Positions 53,994-62,977 are shown, numbered from the stretch's first letter. The stretch: 64,000 bases of DNA from an uncultured Clostridium sp. (GCA_900547475.1 URGW01000014.1:1-64000), one strand, 5' to 3'. A program made the numbers and translations. The notes: a model not told the origin generated them from the sequence alone.

Positions 53994-56900
53994 ATGTTTT
54001 TAAGGTCGCTTGAGATACGTGGGTTTAAATCTTTTGCAGATAAGACTGAATTGAGGTTTAAAAAAGGAGTAACTGCAGTTGTTGGGCCTAATGGTAGCGG
54101 AAAAAGTAACGTTTCTGACTCGGTAAGATGGGTGCTTGGAGAACAAAGTGTCAAAAATCTTAGAGGAGGTAAAATGGAAGATGTTATTTTTGCGGGAACA
54201 CAATTTAGAAAACCCTTAGGGCTTGCACAAGTATCTCTTACTTTAGATAACTCAGATGGAACATTATTAACAGATTACAATGAAGTAACTGTAACTAGAA
54301 GAATATTTAGATCTGGTGAAACAGAGTACTTAATTAATAATCAAAAATGTAGATTGAAGGATATTACTGAATTGTTTATGGATACAGGTATAGGTAAGGA
54401 AGGATATTCTATAATTGGACAAGGTAAAATTGATGCAATATTAAGTGGTAAGCCAGAAGAAAGAAGAGCTTTATTAGAAGAAGCGGCTGGAATTGTTAAA
54501 TATAAGTCTAGAAAAGAAGATGCTGAAAAAAGGTTAGATAATACTGATAGTAATTTAATTAGAATTAGAGATATAATAGCAACTTATGAAGAGAGACTTG
54601 AGCCGTTAAGAATAGAAAAAGAAAAGGCAGTAAAATATAAAACTTTAGCAGAAGAGTTAAATATTAAGGAAGTTTCTATATTAGTTAATCATATTGATAG
54701 AGTTTCAAGAGATATAGAGGGTTTATCAATTGAAATTGAGAAAAGGCAAGAGTCAATAGATGAAAAAAGAGAAAAGCTTAAAGTTCATAAAGATGTTTTA
54801 GATGAATTACAAATAAAAATAGAAAATATAGAAAAGAAAAATAAATTAGAAAAAGAAGAGTATTATACAAAAAAAGAAGAAGCTACTAATCATATAAGAG
54901 ATATTGAACTTTTTAAAGAAAGAGTTAATAATTTTAAAGAGTTAATTGAGAAAGAAGAAAAAGAAATAACAGTTTTGAGAGATAATTTAGAAAAAGTTAT
55001 CTTAGAAAAGAAAGATTTAGAAGATAAGTTAAATGAAAAGAGTAAAGAAAGCAAGGATAAAGGCTTTGAAATTAGAAATGTAGAAAAATTAATCGATGAG
55101 ATAAATATAAAAATTGATAAAATAGAAAAAGAACTTAATGTTTTGAAAAATAACGAATTTGAAATTGTATCTAAAAATTCTGATATTAATAATAAAATTA
55201 AAACTTTGCAGAAAGAAATAAATGATAAAAATAATATACTAGAAAATTTAGATAAATCAATAGTTACTTTAGAGGGAAATTTAGCTATTAATATAGGTAC
55301 TATAGATGAAGTAAAGCTAAAACTAACAAATACGAAGGAGAATATTTCTAGATTAGAAGAGGAAGTAGTATCTGTAAGGAGAGAATTATCTAAAACACAT
55401 TCTATTTTAAATAATCAAGATAATAAACTTAAAATGTTATCAAAAAAAATTAATGAATCAGAGGCTACCCATAATACTTTAGAAAATTTAGAAAAGCATT
55501 ATGAAGGATATAATAGAACTGTTAAGAGCTTAATGGAACATGTTGAAAAAGGAAGAGTTCAGGGAATAAAAGGTATAAAAGTACTAGGTGAAATTTTTGA
55601 AGTTGAAAAGAAATATGAAATTGCCATTGAAATAGCTTTAGGGGGATCAATATCTAATGTAATAACAGTTAATGATACTGATGCAAAAAATTTAATCTCA
55701 TATTTAAAAAGTAAAGGGTTAGGTAGAGCTACATTTTTACCTTTAAATATTATTAGAGGGAAGAAGCTAGATGTAGCTAATGATATTAAAAGTGCTAATG
55801 GATATATTGGAATTGCTTCAGATATTTTAAAATATGATGTAAGATATAAAGGTGTAATAGAATATAATTTAGGTAGAACTATAATTGCAGAAAATATGGA
55901 TTGTGCACTTAATATATCAAAAATAGGTAGACATAATTATAAAATAGTAACTTTAACTGGTGAAGTAATTAATCCTGGAGGAGCCTTAACTGGAGGTAGC
56001 ATCCAAGGTAAAAATGCTAATCTTTTAGGAAGAAAAAGAGAAATTGAAGAATTAGCTCAAAATATATTAAAACTAAAAGAAGATTATAATAATGAAGTCT
56101 CTAAATTTAATGAAATAAAGCTAAAAATAAAGCAATTAGATGATGAGATATTAAATAAAAGAGAAGAGGTTCATAGTAAAAATATAGAGTTAACAGTACT
56201 AGAAGGTGAAATAAAAAATCTTGTAAATGATGGAGATAAGTTAAGCAGAAATATTGAAAATTCTAAAAGACAAAAAGAAGAAAATAATAATATAATTAAA
56301 TTATTGCTAGAAAAATTAGAGAATAAAAAAGAAGAACTTAACAAGTTAGATGTTAAAAGTGCAGAGAGAAAAGAAAAGGCTAAATTAATTGAAGAAGAAC
56401 TTGTTAATAATAATAAAGAAAGAGATGCTTTAAAAGAAAAGTTAGTTAATTTAAAGGTTAATAATGCAACTTTAGAAGAAAGTCTTCAAGGGCAAAGAAT
56501 ACAATTATCTTCTAAGAATTTAGAAATAAGAGAAAAAGAAAATAAAATAAAGCATTTACAAAATGAAATTTTTGTTAAGCATAATAATATTAATTCTTTA
56601 TTAGAAAGTATTAAAAGTAAAGAACATATATTAAGAGCAATAGAAAAAAGAGTTTTAGAGCTAGAAAACTCATTTAGAGAAGATGAAGTTATTAAGGTTG
56701 AACTTAAGGAAAGCCATAAGGCTAAGGAAAGTATAACTAGTGAAATAATAGAAGTAATAAGAGTTGAAGAAAATGAGTTAAACAAAAGAGCAATACAACA
56801 TGCTAAAACAGAAAGTGAGCAAGAGGCCTTTTATAATAGACTAAATAGCGAATTAAATTTAACTCTTGCCGAAGCTAAGGAGATAGCTATTAGTGTTGAA

Positions 56901-57551
56901 AATATAAATACACTTAAAGATGAAATTTTTATGTTAAAATCAAAGATAGCAGCTTTAGGAACTGTAAATTTATCGGCTATAGTAGAATATGACGAAGTAT
57001 GTGAAAAGTATGAATTTATGTCATCACAAGAGTTAGACTTGCAAAAAGCGAAGGAAGAACTTATTGAAGTTATAAATGAGATGACTATTCAAATGCAAGA
57101 GTTATTTAAAGAGAATTTTAAAATATTAAATGAAAATTTTGGAGAAACATTTAAAGAGTTATTTAAGGGAGGAAGTGCAGAGCTTATTTTAGGTGGAGAT
57201 GACGTTTTAAGTTCTAATATAATAATAAATGTTGAACCACCAGGTAAGAAGCTTCAAAATATAAACTTAATGTCTGGAGGAGAGAAGGTTTTATCTGCAA
57301 TTGCTTTATTATTTGCAATATTAAAAATGAAACCAACTCCATTTTGTATACTTGATGAAATAGAGGCGGCTCTAGATGATGCTAATGTTTATAGGTATGC
57401 AGAGTTTTTAAAGTCTTTCTCAGAAAATATTCAATTTATAGTAATAACACATAGAAAAGGAACAATGGAAGCTAGTGATGTAATGTATGGTATAACCATG
57501 GAAGAAAAGGGGATATCTAAAGTAGTATCAGTAGACTTGTCGGAGAATTAG
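53994..57551 (+). CDS. smc: Chromosome condensation ATPase SMC
   Basis: Organises and separates chromosomes with ScpA and ScpB. The 1185-residue protein has the N-terminal head with Walker A GPNGSGKSNVSD (about 32-43), Q-loop WVLGEQSVKNLRGGKMEDV, a coiled coil (about 165-500), a hinge (about 510-670) with glycine-rich LTGGSIQGKNANLLG, a second coil, and the C-terminal head with signature LMSGGEK and Walker B FCILDEIEAALDD. ftsY follows 11 bp later. The scp genes are not in this window. Confidence 0.97.
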   Translation: MFLRSLEIRGFKSFADKTELRFKKGVTAVVGPNGSGKSNVSDSVRWVLGEQSVKNLRGGKMEDVIFAGTQFRKPLGLAQVSLTLDNSDGTLLTDYNEVTVTRRIFRSGETEYLINNQKCRLKDITELFMDTGIGKEGYSIIGQGKIDAILSGKPEERRALLEEAAGIVKYKSRKEDAEKRLDNTDSNLIRIRDIIATYEERLEPLRIEKEKAVKYKTLAEELNIKEVSILVNHIDRVSRDIEGLSIEIEKRQESIDEKREKLKVHKDVLDELQIKIENIEKKNKLEKEEYYTKKEEATNHIRDIELFKERVNNFKELIEKEEKEITVLRDNLEKVILEKKDLEDKLNEKSKESKDKGFEIRNVEKLIDEINIKIDKIEKELNVLKNNEFEIVSKNSDINNKIKTLQKEINDKNNILENLDKSIVTLEGNLAINIGTIDEVKLKLTNTKENISRLEEEVVSVRRELSKTHSILNNQDNKLKMLSKKINESEATHNTLENLEKHYEGYNRTVKSLMEHVEKGRVQGIKGIKVLGEIFEVEKKYEIAIEIALGGSISNVITVNDTDAKNLISYLKSKGLGRATFLPLNIIRGKKLDVANDIKSANGYIGIASDILKYDVRYKGVIEYNLGRTIIAENMDCALNISKIGRHNYKIVTLTGEVINPGGALTGGSIQGKNANLLGRKREIEELAQNILKLKEDYNNEVSKFNEIKLKIKQLDDEILNKREEVHSKNIELTVLEGEIKNLVNDGDKLSRNIENSKRQKEENNNIIKLLLEKLENKKEELNKLDVKSAERKEKAKLIEEELVNNNKERDALKEKLVNLKVNNATLEESLQGQRIQLSSKNLEIREKENKIKHLQNEIFVKHNNINSLLESIKSKEHILRAIEKRVLELENSFREDEVIKVELKESHKAKESITSEIIEVIRVEENELNKRAIQHAKTESEQEAFYNRLNSELNLTLAEAKEIAISVENINTLKDEIFMLKSKIAALGTVNLSAIVEYDEVCEKYEFMSSQELDLQKAKEELIEVINEMTIQMQELFKENFKILNENFGETFKELFKGGSAELILGGDDVLSSNIIINVEPPGKKLQNINLMSGGEKVLSAIALLFAILKMKPTPFCILDEIEAALDDANVYRYAEFLKSFSENIQFIVITHRKGTMEASDVMYGITMEEKGISKVVSVDLSEN

Positions 57552-57562
57552 GAGGTAACAAT

Positions 57563-58477
57563 ATGTTTGGTAAATTATTTAATAATCTTAAGAATGGATT
57601 AACAAAAACAAGAAATGCATTAACAGATAAAATAAATGAGGCTTTAAATTTAGCAGTAACAATTGATGAGGATTTATATGAAGAGTTAGAAGAAATACTT
57701 ATTATGGCTGATATAGGTATGGATACTACAATGGAGATCATTGAAAGATTAAAAGATAAGATTAGAAAAGAAAAAATCAATGATGTTGAATTAGTTAGAC
57801 CAGCTTTAAAGAGTGTAATTGCTGAAATGATGATAGATAACACTAAAGAAAGCTATGAAGAGAAAAATAGAAAAGAAGTTATTTTGGTAATAGGTGTAAA
57901 TGGAGTTGGAAAAACTACTAGTATAGGTAAATTAGCAGCTATGAATAAAGAAAAAGGTAAAAAAGTTTTATTAGCAGCTGCTGATACATTTAGAGCAGGA
58001 GCTATAGATCAATTAGTTGTTTGGAGTGAAAGAGCAAAGGTTGATATAGTTAAACATGAAGAGGGATCAGACCCAGCAGCAGTTGTATTTGATGCAATTA
58101 ATGCTTCAAAATCAAGGGGTGTAGATTTACTTATTTGTGATACAGCAGGTAGATTACATAACAAGAAAAATTTAATGGATGAATTAGGAAAAATTAATAG
58201 AGTAATAGATAGGGAACTTAGTGATGCTAACAAACAAACATTATTAGTATTAGATGGAACTACAGGACAAAATGCAGTAATTCAAGCTAAGCAATTTATG
58301 GAGGTATGCCCTATAGATGGTATAGTTTTAACTAAGCTTGATGGAACTGCTAAAGGTGGAGTTGTAATTTCTATTAAGAATACTCTTAAAATACCAGTTA
58401 AATATATAGGTGTAGGAGAAGGGATTGACGATTTACAAGAGTTTGATGCAGAGAGCTTTGTAGAAGCATTATTTTAG
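57563..58477 (+). CDS. ftsY: Signal recognition particle receptor FtsY
   Basis: GTPase that docks SRP-ribosome complexes at the membrane. The 304-residue protein has the NG domain with G1 GVNGVGKTTSIGK (about 110-122), LLAAADTFRAGA, CDTAGRLHNKKNLMDEL and LDGTAKGG, and lacks a long acidic A domain, as usual for Firmicutes. AGGAGG precedes the ATG. It is tied to smc (11 bp gap). No clear terminator follows. Confidence 0.96.
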   Translation: MFGKLFNNLKNGLTKTRNALTDKINEALNLAVTIDEDLYEELEEILIMADIGMDTTMEIIERLKDKIRKEKINDVELVRPALKSVIAEMMIDNTKESYEEKNRKEVILVIGVNGVGKTTSIGKLAAMNKEKGKKVLLAAADTFRAGAIDQLVVWSERAKVDIVKHEEGSDPAAVVFDAINASKSRGVDLLICDTAGRLHNKKNLMDELGKINRVIDRELSDANKQTLLVLDGTTGQNAVIQAKQFMEVCPIDGIVLTKLDGTAKGGVVISIKNTLKIPVKYIGVGEGIDDLQEFDAESFVEALF

Positions 58478-58762
58478 TTAGTACTTAAAAAGATATTTAT
58501 GGTAGTTTATAAAAAATATATTTTTTAAATTATTTATACATTAAATTTATATATTGAATTAATAAAAATAAATTATAATTATTTTTATATAACTTATAAA
58601 TTTTATAAACATTAATTAAAAAATTTTGTTGCGAAAATTTGTATTAATCATTAAAATATCTATAGATACCAAAGTGATATATTAAAACTTCATAGGAATA
58701 GTAGGAGTTTAGCACTTAATTTTAGGAATTAAAAATAAATTAAAAGTGTTAAGTAAAAATAC
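58478..58762. other. AT-rich gap between ftsY and ylxM
   Basis: No gene is seen. AAATTTTGTTGCGAAAATTT (about 58620-58640) can fold as a short hairpin. Just before the ylxM promoter, AGCACTTAATTTT (about 58712) and AAATTAAAAGTGTT (about 58737) can pair imperfectly. Either could end ftsY transcription. The 14-mer AGTTTAGCACTTAA here also occurs near 53715, before smc. Confidence 0.35.
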
Positions 58763-58791
58763 TTGACACCTAATTATTATTCTGTTAGAAT
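58763..58791 (+). promoter_or_regulatory. Strong SigA promoter of ylxM-ffh-rpsP-khpA
   Basis: TTGACA (58763-58768), exactly 17 nt, TAGAAT (58786-58791) with an extended -10 TG at 58783-58784. It means the ylxM start must be downstream. Confidence 0.85.
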
Positions 58792-58816
58792 CTCATGTGT
58801 GGGTAAGGTGATATGC

Positions 58817-59146
58817 ATGGAAGATAGAGTTGAGATTTCCTTATTAATGGATTATTACGGTTCATTACTTACGGAAAAACAAAAGAATATCATGGAGCTA
58901 TATTACAATGAGGATTTATCCTTAGCTGAGATTGCTGAATTAAACAATACGAGTCGTCAAGCGATTCATGACCTAATAAAAAGATGCTATAAACAATTTC
59001 TAGCCTATGAAAGTAAATTAAATTTGCTTGAAAAGTCTTTAGAAAGAGAAGAAAAGATTGCGAAATTCTTGGATGAAGTTAATGAGAAATACTCTTTGAT
59101 GGATGAGGATTACATAAATTACAAAGAAACTCTAGAAAATTTATAG
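58817..59146 (+). CDS. ylxM: SRP-operon DNA-binding-like protein YlxM
   Basis: A 109-residue helix-turn-helix protein encoded before ffh in Firmicutes; Streptococcus YlxM stimulates SRP activity. The sigma-4-like HTH is in TEKQKNIMELYYNEDLSLAEIAELNNTSRQAIHDLIKR, given here in two parts: residues 19-37 and 38-56. The ATG at 58817 lies 6 nt after AAGGTG. An in-frame TTG at 58763 overlaps the promoter -35 and cannot be used. ffh starts 16 bp later. Confidence 0.9.
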   Translation: MEDRVEISLLMDYYGSLLTEKQKNIMELYYNEDLSLAEIAELNNTSRQAIHDLIKRCYKQFLAYESKLNLLEKSLEREEKIAKFLDEVNEKYSLMDEDYINYKETLENL

Positions 59147-59162
59147 GCATAGGAGGGTTAAC

Positions 59163-60512
59163 ATGGCTTTTGAAGGTTTAGCTGATAAGTTACAAGAAAC
59201 GTTTAAGAAACTTAGAGGCAAAGGTAAATTAGGCGAAAAAGATATTAAAGAAGCCATGAGAGAAGTAAAACTTGCGTTATTAGAAGCTGACGTTAACTTT
59301 AAAGTTGTAAAAACTTTTGTTAAAAATGTTAGTGAAAAATGTGTTGGTAGTGAAGTTTTAGAAAGCTTAACACCTGCTCAGCAAGTCATCAAAATTGTTA
59401 ATGATGAACTTACAGATCTTATGGGAGGTAGTGAAAGTAAAATCAACTTCTCTAGTGTTGGACCAACTGTTATTATGTTAGTTGGACTTCAAGGAGCTGG
59501 TAAAACCACAATGGCTGGTAAACTTGCACTACAATTAAGAAAAGATAAAAATAAAAAACCTTTATTAGTTGCCTGCGATATATATAGACCAGCAGCAATT
59601 AAACAATTAGAGGTAGTAGGAAAGCAAATTGACATTCCAGTTTTCCAAATGGGTGATAAAATTAGCCCTGTACAAATTGCCAAAGAAGGTATAAAATACG
59701 GTAGGGAAAACGGAAATAATGTTGTAATTATAGATACAGCTGGTAGACTTCATATAGATGAAGAGCTAATGACTGAACTTAAGGATGTAAAGGCTGAAGT
59801 TAATCCTTCAGAAATCTTACTTGTTGTTGACTCAATGACAGGACAAGATGCTGTAAATGTTGCAGAAACATTTAATGAAGCTCTTGATATCTCAGGAGTT
59901 ATATTAACAAAACTTGATGGAGATACAAGAGGTGGAGCTGCTTTATCAATTAGACATATGACTCAAAAACCAATTAAATTTATTGGTGTTGGGGAAAAGA
60001 TGAATGATTTTGAAGTATTCCATCCAGATAGAATGGCTAGTAGAATTCTAGGTATGGGTGATGTACTTTCATTAATCGAAAAAGCTCAAGAAGCAATTGA
60101 TGAAAAAGAAGCTAAAGAGTTAGGTCAAAAGATGATGGAAAATGACTTTACTTATGATGATTACTTAACGGCTATGGAGCAAATGAAAAAGTTAGGTTCT
60201 CTAAGTAAAATCATAGAAATGATACCAGGAGTACCTAAGGAGATGAAGGAAATTGACTTTGATGCTGGTGAAAAACAATTAGCAAGGGTAAAGGCAATAA
60301 TCTATTCAATGACTCCTAAGGAGAGAAAAAATCCAAAACTTATAGTTGGATCTTCTTCAAGAAAGAAGAGAATAGCTAATGGTTCTGGTACATCATTACA
60401 AGAAGTTAACAAACTCATAAAAGGACATGAAATGATGAGAAAGCAAATGAAGCAGATGAAATCATTGACTAAAAAGTCCAAGAAAGGTTTATTTGGTAAA
60501 TTACCTTTTTAA
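59163..60512 (+). CDS. ffh: Signal recognition particle GTPase Ffh (SRP54)
   Basis: Protein core of SRP, targeting membrane and secreted proteins. The 449-residue protein has an N domain, G domain with G1 GLQGAGKTTMAGK (about 107-119), DTAGRLHIDEELM and TKLDGDTRGGAALS, and a C-terminal methionine-rich M domain including SGTSLQEVNKLIKGHEMMRK and KQMKQMKSL. rpsP follows 38 bp later. Confidence 0.97.
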   Translation: MAFEGLADKLQETFKKLRGKGKLGEKDIKEAMREVKLALLEADVNFKVVKTFVKNVSEKCVGSEVLESLTPAQQVIKIVNDELTDLMGGSESKINFSSVGPTVIMLVGLQGAGKTTMAGKLALQLRKDKNKKPLLVACDIYRPAAIKQLEVVGKQIDIPVFQMGDKISPVQIAKEGIKYGRENGNNVVIIDTAGRLHIDEELMTELKDVKAEVNPSEILLVVDSMTGQDAVNVAETFNEALDISGVILTKLDGDTRGGAALSIRHMTQKPIKFIGVGEKMNDFEVFHPDRMASRILGMGDVLSLIEKAQEAIDEKEAKELGQKMMENDFTYDDYLTAMEQMKKLGSLSKIIEMIPGVPKEMKEIDFDAGEKQLARVKAIIYSMTPKERKNPKLIVGSSSRKKRIANGSGTSLQEVNKLIKGHEMMRKQMKQMKSLTKKSKKGLFGKLPF

Positions 60513-60550
60513 GAGTTTATATATATAATCCTTTAAAGGAGGTGAAATTA

Positions 60551-60796
60551 ATGGCAGTAAAAATCAGATTAAGAAGAATGGGTGCTAAGAAAGCTCCTTT
60601 CTACAGAGTTGTTGTTGCTGATTCTAGAAGCCCAAGAGATGGAAGATTCATCGAAGAAATCGGGTACTACAATCCAATAACTGAACCAGCTGAAATCAAA
60701 ATCGATGAAGAAAAAGCTACAAAGTGGATAAACAATGGTGCACAACCTACAGATGTAGTTAAGAGACTATTCAATACAGTAGGACTTAACAAGTAA
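60551..60796 (+). CDS. rpsP: Ribosomal protein bS16
   Basis: An 81-residue small-subunit protein beginning MAVKIRLRRMGAKKAPFYRV. AAAGGAGGTG precedes the ATG at 60551; a GTG at 60542 lies in that site. It is followed by khpA, rimM, trmD and rplS, the conserved ribosomal-maturation order. Confidence 0.97.
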   Translation: MAVKIRLRRMGAKKAPFYRVVVADSRSPRDGRFIEEIGYYNPITEPAEIKIDEEKATKWINNGAQPTDVVKRLFNTVGLNK

Positions 60797-60801
60797 TTTT
60801 T

Positions 60802-60859
60802 AGGAGGTGAACTCTGCAAAATACATATACAAATTAGTACATAGTATTTGCAGACTCTT
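60802..60859 (+). promoter_or_regulatory. Distant Shine-Dalgarno plus hairpin for khpA
   Basis: AGGAGG (60802-60807) lies 52 nt before the khpA ATG. Between them, residues 60813-60854 fold: CTGCAAA (60814-60820) pairs with TTTGCAG (60847-60853), a bulged A, TAC with GTA, and an inner ATAC/GTAT-type extension. Removing the hairpin leaves 10 nt between AGGAGG and ATG. No other ribosome site is seen near the ATG. Confidence 0.75.
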
Positions 60860-61099
60860 ATGAAAGATTTAGTTGAAATAATTGCTAAATCCTTAGTGGA
60901 TAATCCAAATGAAGTTCATGTAAATGAAATTCAAGGAGAGCAAGACTTAATTCTTGAGTTAAGGGTTGCTCCTGAAGATATGGGTAAGGTAATCGGTAAG
61001 CAAGGTAGAGTAGCGAAAGCTATTAGAACCGTAGTAAAAGCCGCAGCACTAAACGAAAATCGAAAAGTAGTAGTTGAAATTATCGATGTAAAGAGTTAG
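60860..61099 (+). CDS. khpA: KH-domain RNA-binding protein KhpA (YlqC)
   Basis: A 79-residue single-KH protein that, with KhpB, binds RNA and affects cell division in Firmicutes. The GxxG loop is in MGKVIGKQGRVAKAIRTVV (GKQG about 47-50). The ATG at 60860 starts with KDLVEIIAKSLVDNP; an in-frame TTG at 60848 lies in the hairpin stem and has no ribosome site of its own. Translation may depend on that hairpin. Its stop codon lies in a terminator. Confidence 0.92.
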   Translation: MKDLVEIIAKSLVDNPNEVHVNEIQGEQDLILELRVAPEDMGKVIGKQGRVAKAIRTVVKAAALNENRKVVVEIIDVKS

Positions 61100-61121
61100 G
61101 AAATTCCTAACTCTTTTTTTT
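61090..61121 (+). terminator. Intrinsic terminator overlapping the khpA stop
   Basis: AAAGAGTTAGG and CCTAACTCTTT form an 11-bp stem around AAATT, then TTTTT. It ends the SRP-rpsP-khpA transcript. Confidence 0.93.
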
Positions 61122-61192
61122 CGATAAAAACTGGCGTGCCTCCGGGGAAGATACATATATTGGAATTGATCTGGAGAGAAGTAATAATTATT

Positions 61193-61221
61193 TTGCTAAA
61201 ATATAAAAAGTTTGATATAAA
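61193..61221 (+). promoter_or_regulatory. SigA promoter of rimM-trmD
   Basis: TTGCTA (61193-61198), 17 nt, TATAAA (61216-61221), about 43 bp before rimM. Confidence 0.6.
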
Positions 61222-61263
61222 TAATATAGGAAAAAAATTAAACTAACATAAGAGGTGAATTTG

Positions 61264-61761
61264 GTGAGTAAAAATTTAAAAGTAGGGAAGATAGTAAATA
61301 CTCATGGGTTAAAAGGTGAAGTTAAGGTTATTCCATTAACAGATGATATGAGAAGATTTGATGATTTAGAGTATGTTTTAATTGAAGGTAAAGAAGTTGA
61401 AATAGAAAAGTGTAAATATCAAAAGGATAGAGTTATAGTTAAGCTTAAAGGAATAGACAAAATAGAGGATGCAGAAAGACTTAAAGAAAAGTTTATGGAA
61501 GTAGAAAGAGAAAATGCAGTTGAGCTTGAAGAAGATTGTTATTTTTTAGCAGATTTAAGAGAATGTACAGTTTTTGATACTGAAGGAAAAGAACTTGGTA
61601 AGATCTATGATGTTATACAGACTAAAAATAATGATGTATATTGGATTAGAAAACCAAAAGAGCTATTAATACCTGTATTAAAGAGTATAGTAGTGGATAT
61701 AAATATAGATGAAAGAAAAATTACAATAAGACCAGTAGGAGAATGGATGGATGAAGATTAG
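61264..61761 (+). CDS. rimM: 16S rRNA maturation factor RimM
   Basis: Assists 30S head assembly, binding S19. The 165-residue protein has the N-terminal beta barrel with VGKIVNTHGLKGEVKVIPLT and a C-terminal PRC-barrel domain with ECTVFDTEGKELGKIYDVI. GTG at 61264 is about 8 nt after AGAGGTG; a GTG at 61255 lies in that site and an in-frame TTG at 61261 is possible. It overlaps trmD by 11 bp. Confidence 0.93.
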   Translation: MSKNLKVGKIVNTHGLKGEVKVIPLTDDMRRFDDLEYVLIEGKEVEIEKCKYQKDRVIVKLKGIDKIEDAERLKEKFMEVERENAVELEEDCYFLADLRECTVFDTEGKELGKIYDVIQTKNNDVYWIRKPKELLIPVLKSIVVDINIDERKITIRPVGEWMDED

Positions 61762-62464
61762 TATTCTAACTCTATTCCCAGAAATGTTTGATATTTTTAA
61801 TCATAGTATAATAGGGAAAGCTCAAGAAAAGGGATTAATATCAATTGATACTTTAAACATAAGAGATTATACATTAAATAAGCATAAAAAGGTTGATGAT
61901 TATCCTTATGGTGGTGGTGCTGGTATGGTAATGGCAGCACAACCAGTTGTAGATTCTATAAGAGCTTGCAAAGAAAAAAATAATGGGAAAGTGATTTTTT
62001 TAGGACCAAAGGGTAAAACTTTTAATCAAAAAGTGGCAGAAGAGTTATCGAAAGAAGAAAATCTTATTTTTCTTTGTGGACACTATGAAGGTATAGATGA
62101 AAGAGCTTTTAAAGAAGTTGATATGGAAATTTCTCTAGGTGATTTTGTATTGACTGGTGGGGAAATGGCAGCTATTCCTGTTATTGATTCTATTTTAAGA
62201 TTAGTATCTGGAGTATTAAATAAATCTGAAAGTCATGAAGATGAATCTTTTTCTGAAGGATTACTTGAATATCCTCAATATACACGACCAGAAATTTTTG
62301 AGGGGGAAAGTGTTCCGTCAGTATTATTATCAGGACATCATGAGAATATAAGAAAGTGGAGAAGACTTCAATCATTAGAGATAACAAAGGAAAGAAGACC
62401 GGATTTATATAAGGATATAGTACTTACAAAAGAGGATAAGAAATTATTAAATAGCAAAAAATAA
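61751..62464 (+). CDS. trmD: tRNA (guanine-37-N1) methyltransferase TrmD
   Basis: Essential SAM enzyme protecting reading frame. The 237-residue SPOUT protein begins MKISILTLFPEMFDIF and has DDYPYGGGAGMVMAAQPV, CGHYEGIDER, and the trefoil-knot SAM site LGDFVLTGGEMAA. It overlaps rimM by 11 bp, so the two are coupled. Confidence 0.97.
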   Translation: MKISILTLFPEMFDIFNHSIIGKAQEKGLISIDTLNIRDYTLNKHKKVDDYPYGGGAGMVMAAQPVVDSIRACKEKNNGKVIFLGPKGKTFNQKVAEELSKEENLIFLCGHYEGIDERAFKEVDMEISLGDFVLTGGEMAAIPVIDSILRLVSGVLNKSESHEDESFSEGLLEYPQYTRPEIFEGESVPSVLLSGHHENIRKWRRLQSLEITKERRPDLYKDIVLTKEDKKLLNSKK

Positions 62465-62468
62465 TAAC

Positions 62469-62497
62469 TTGAAATATAAAAAAACTTATGTTACAAT
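62469..62497 (+). promoter_or_regulatory. SigA promoter of rplS
   Basis: TTGAAA (62469-62474), 17 nt, TACAAT (62492-62497) with extended -10 TG. It lies 5 bp after trmD and gives rplS its own transcript. Confidence 0.75.
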
Positions 62498-62502
62498 AAC
62501 TT

Positions 62503-62575
62503 TTGTGCTAGTACGGGCGTTCCGCTGTCAAAGAATTTGTTAAGAGCGTCAATTATCAATTTAGGAGGGAATGCA
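62503..62575 (+). ncRNA. L19 leader-like structured RNA
   Basis: The sequence from GTGCTAGTACGGGCGTTCCG through the ribosome site is far more GC-rich than its surroundings and lies at the 5' end of the rplS transcript. This agrees with the Firmicute L19 autoregulatory leader known from Rfam, recalled from memory and not searched. It would control rplS by ribosomal protein bL19 binding. Confidence 0.55.
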
Positions 62576-62577
62576 CA

Positions 62578-62928
62578 ATGAACGAAATATTAAGAGCTAT
62601 AGAAGCAGAACAAATGAGAAATGACTTACCAAACTTCAATGTTGGGGATAACGTTAAATTACACGTTAAAGTTAAAGAAGGTAACAGAGAAAGAATCCAA
62701 ATGTTCGAAGGTACTGTTATTAAGAGACAAAACGGTGGTTTAAGAGAAACTTTCACAGTAAGAAGAGTTGCTTACGGTGTTGGAGTTGAAAGAACTTTCC
62801 CAGTTAACTCACCAATCATCGAAAAGATGGAAGTTACAAGAAGAGGTAAAGTAAGAAGAGCTAAGTTATTCTACTTAAGAGATAGAGTAGGTAAGGCTGC
62901 TAAAGTTAAGGAATTATTAACTAGATAG
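62578..62928 (+). CDS. rplS: Ribosomal protein bL19
   Basis: A 116-residue protein at the 30S-50S interface. It has FNVGDNVKLHVKVKEGNRER, IQMFEGTVIKRQNGGLRETF, and the C-terminal RGKVRRAKLFYLRDRVGKAA. AGGAGG precedes the ATG. A leader and its own promoter precede it, and a strong terminator follows. Confidence 0.98.
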   Translation: MNEILRAIEAEQMRNDLPNFNVGDNVKLHVKVKEGNRERIQMFEGTVIKRQNGGLRETFTVRRVAYGVGVERTFPVNSPIIEKMEVTRRGKVRRAKLFYLRDRVGKAAKVKELLTR

Positions 62929-62949
62929 TTTAAAGTTAATAAAGATATT

Positions 62950-62977
62950 AAGGGACTTAGTATTAAGTCCCTTTTTG
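62950..62977 (+). terminator. Intrinsic terminator after rplS
   Basis: AAGGGACTTA and TAAGTCCCTT form a perfect 10-bp stem, then TTTG. Confidence 0.93.

Noticed and set aside
58763..58816. N-terminal extension of ylxM from an upstream TTG
   Set aside because: That TTG is the first base triplet of the -35 element TTGACA; the start of transcription is downstream of it.
60807..60863. A short frame beginning at GTG inside the khpA ribosome site and ending ATGA over the khpA start
   Set aside because: The GTG is part of AGGAGGTG itself, leaving no spacing, so translation there is unlikely; kept only as an alternative to the hairpin idea.
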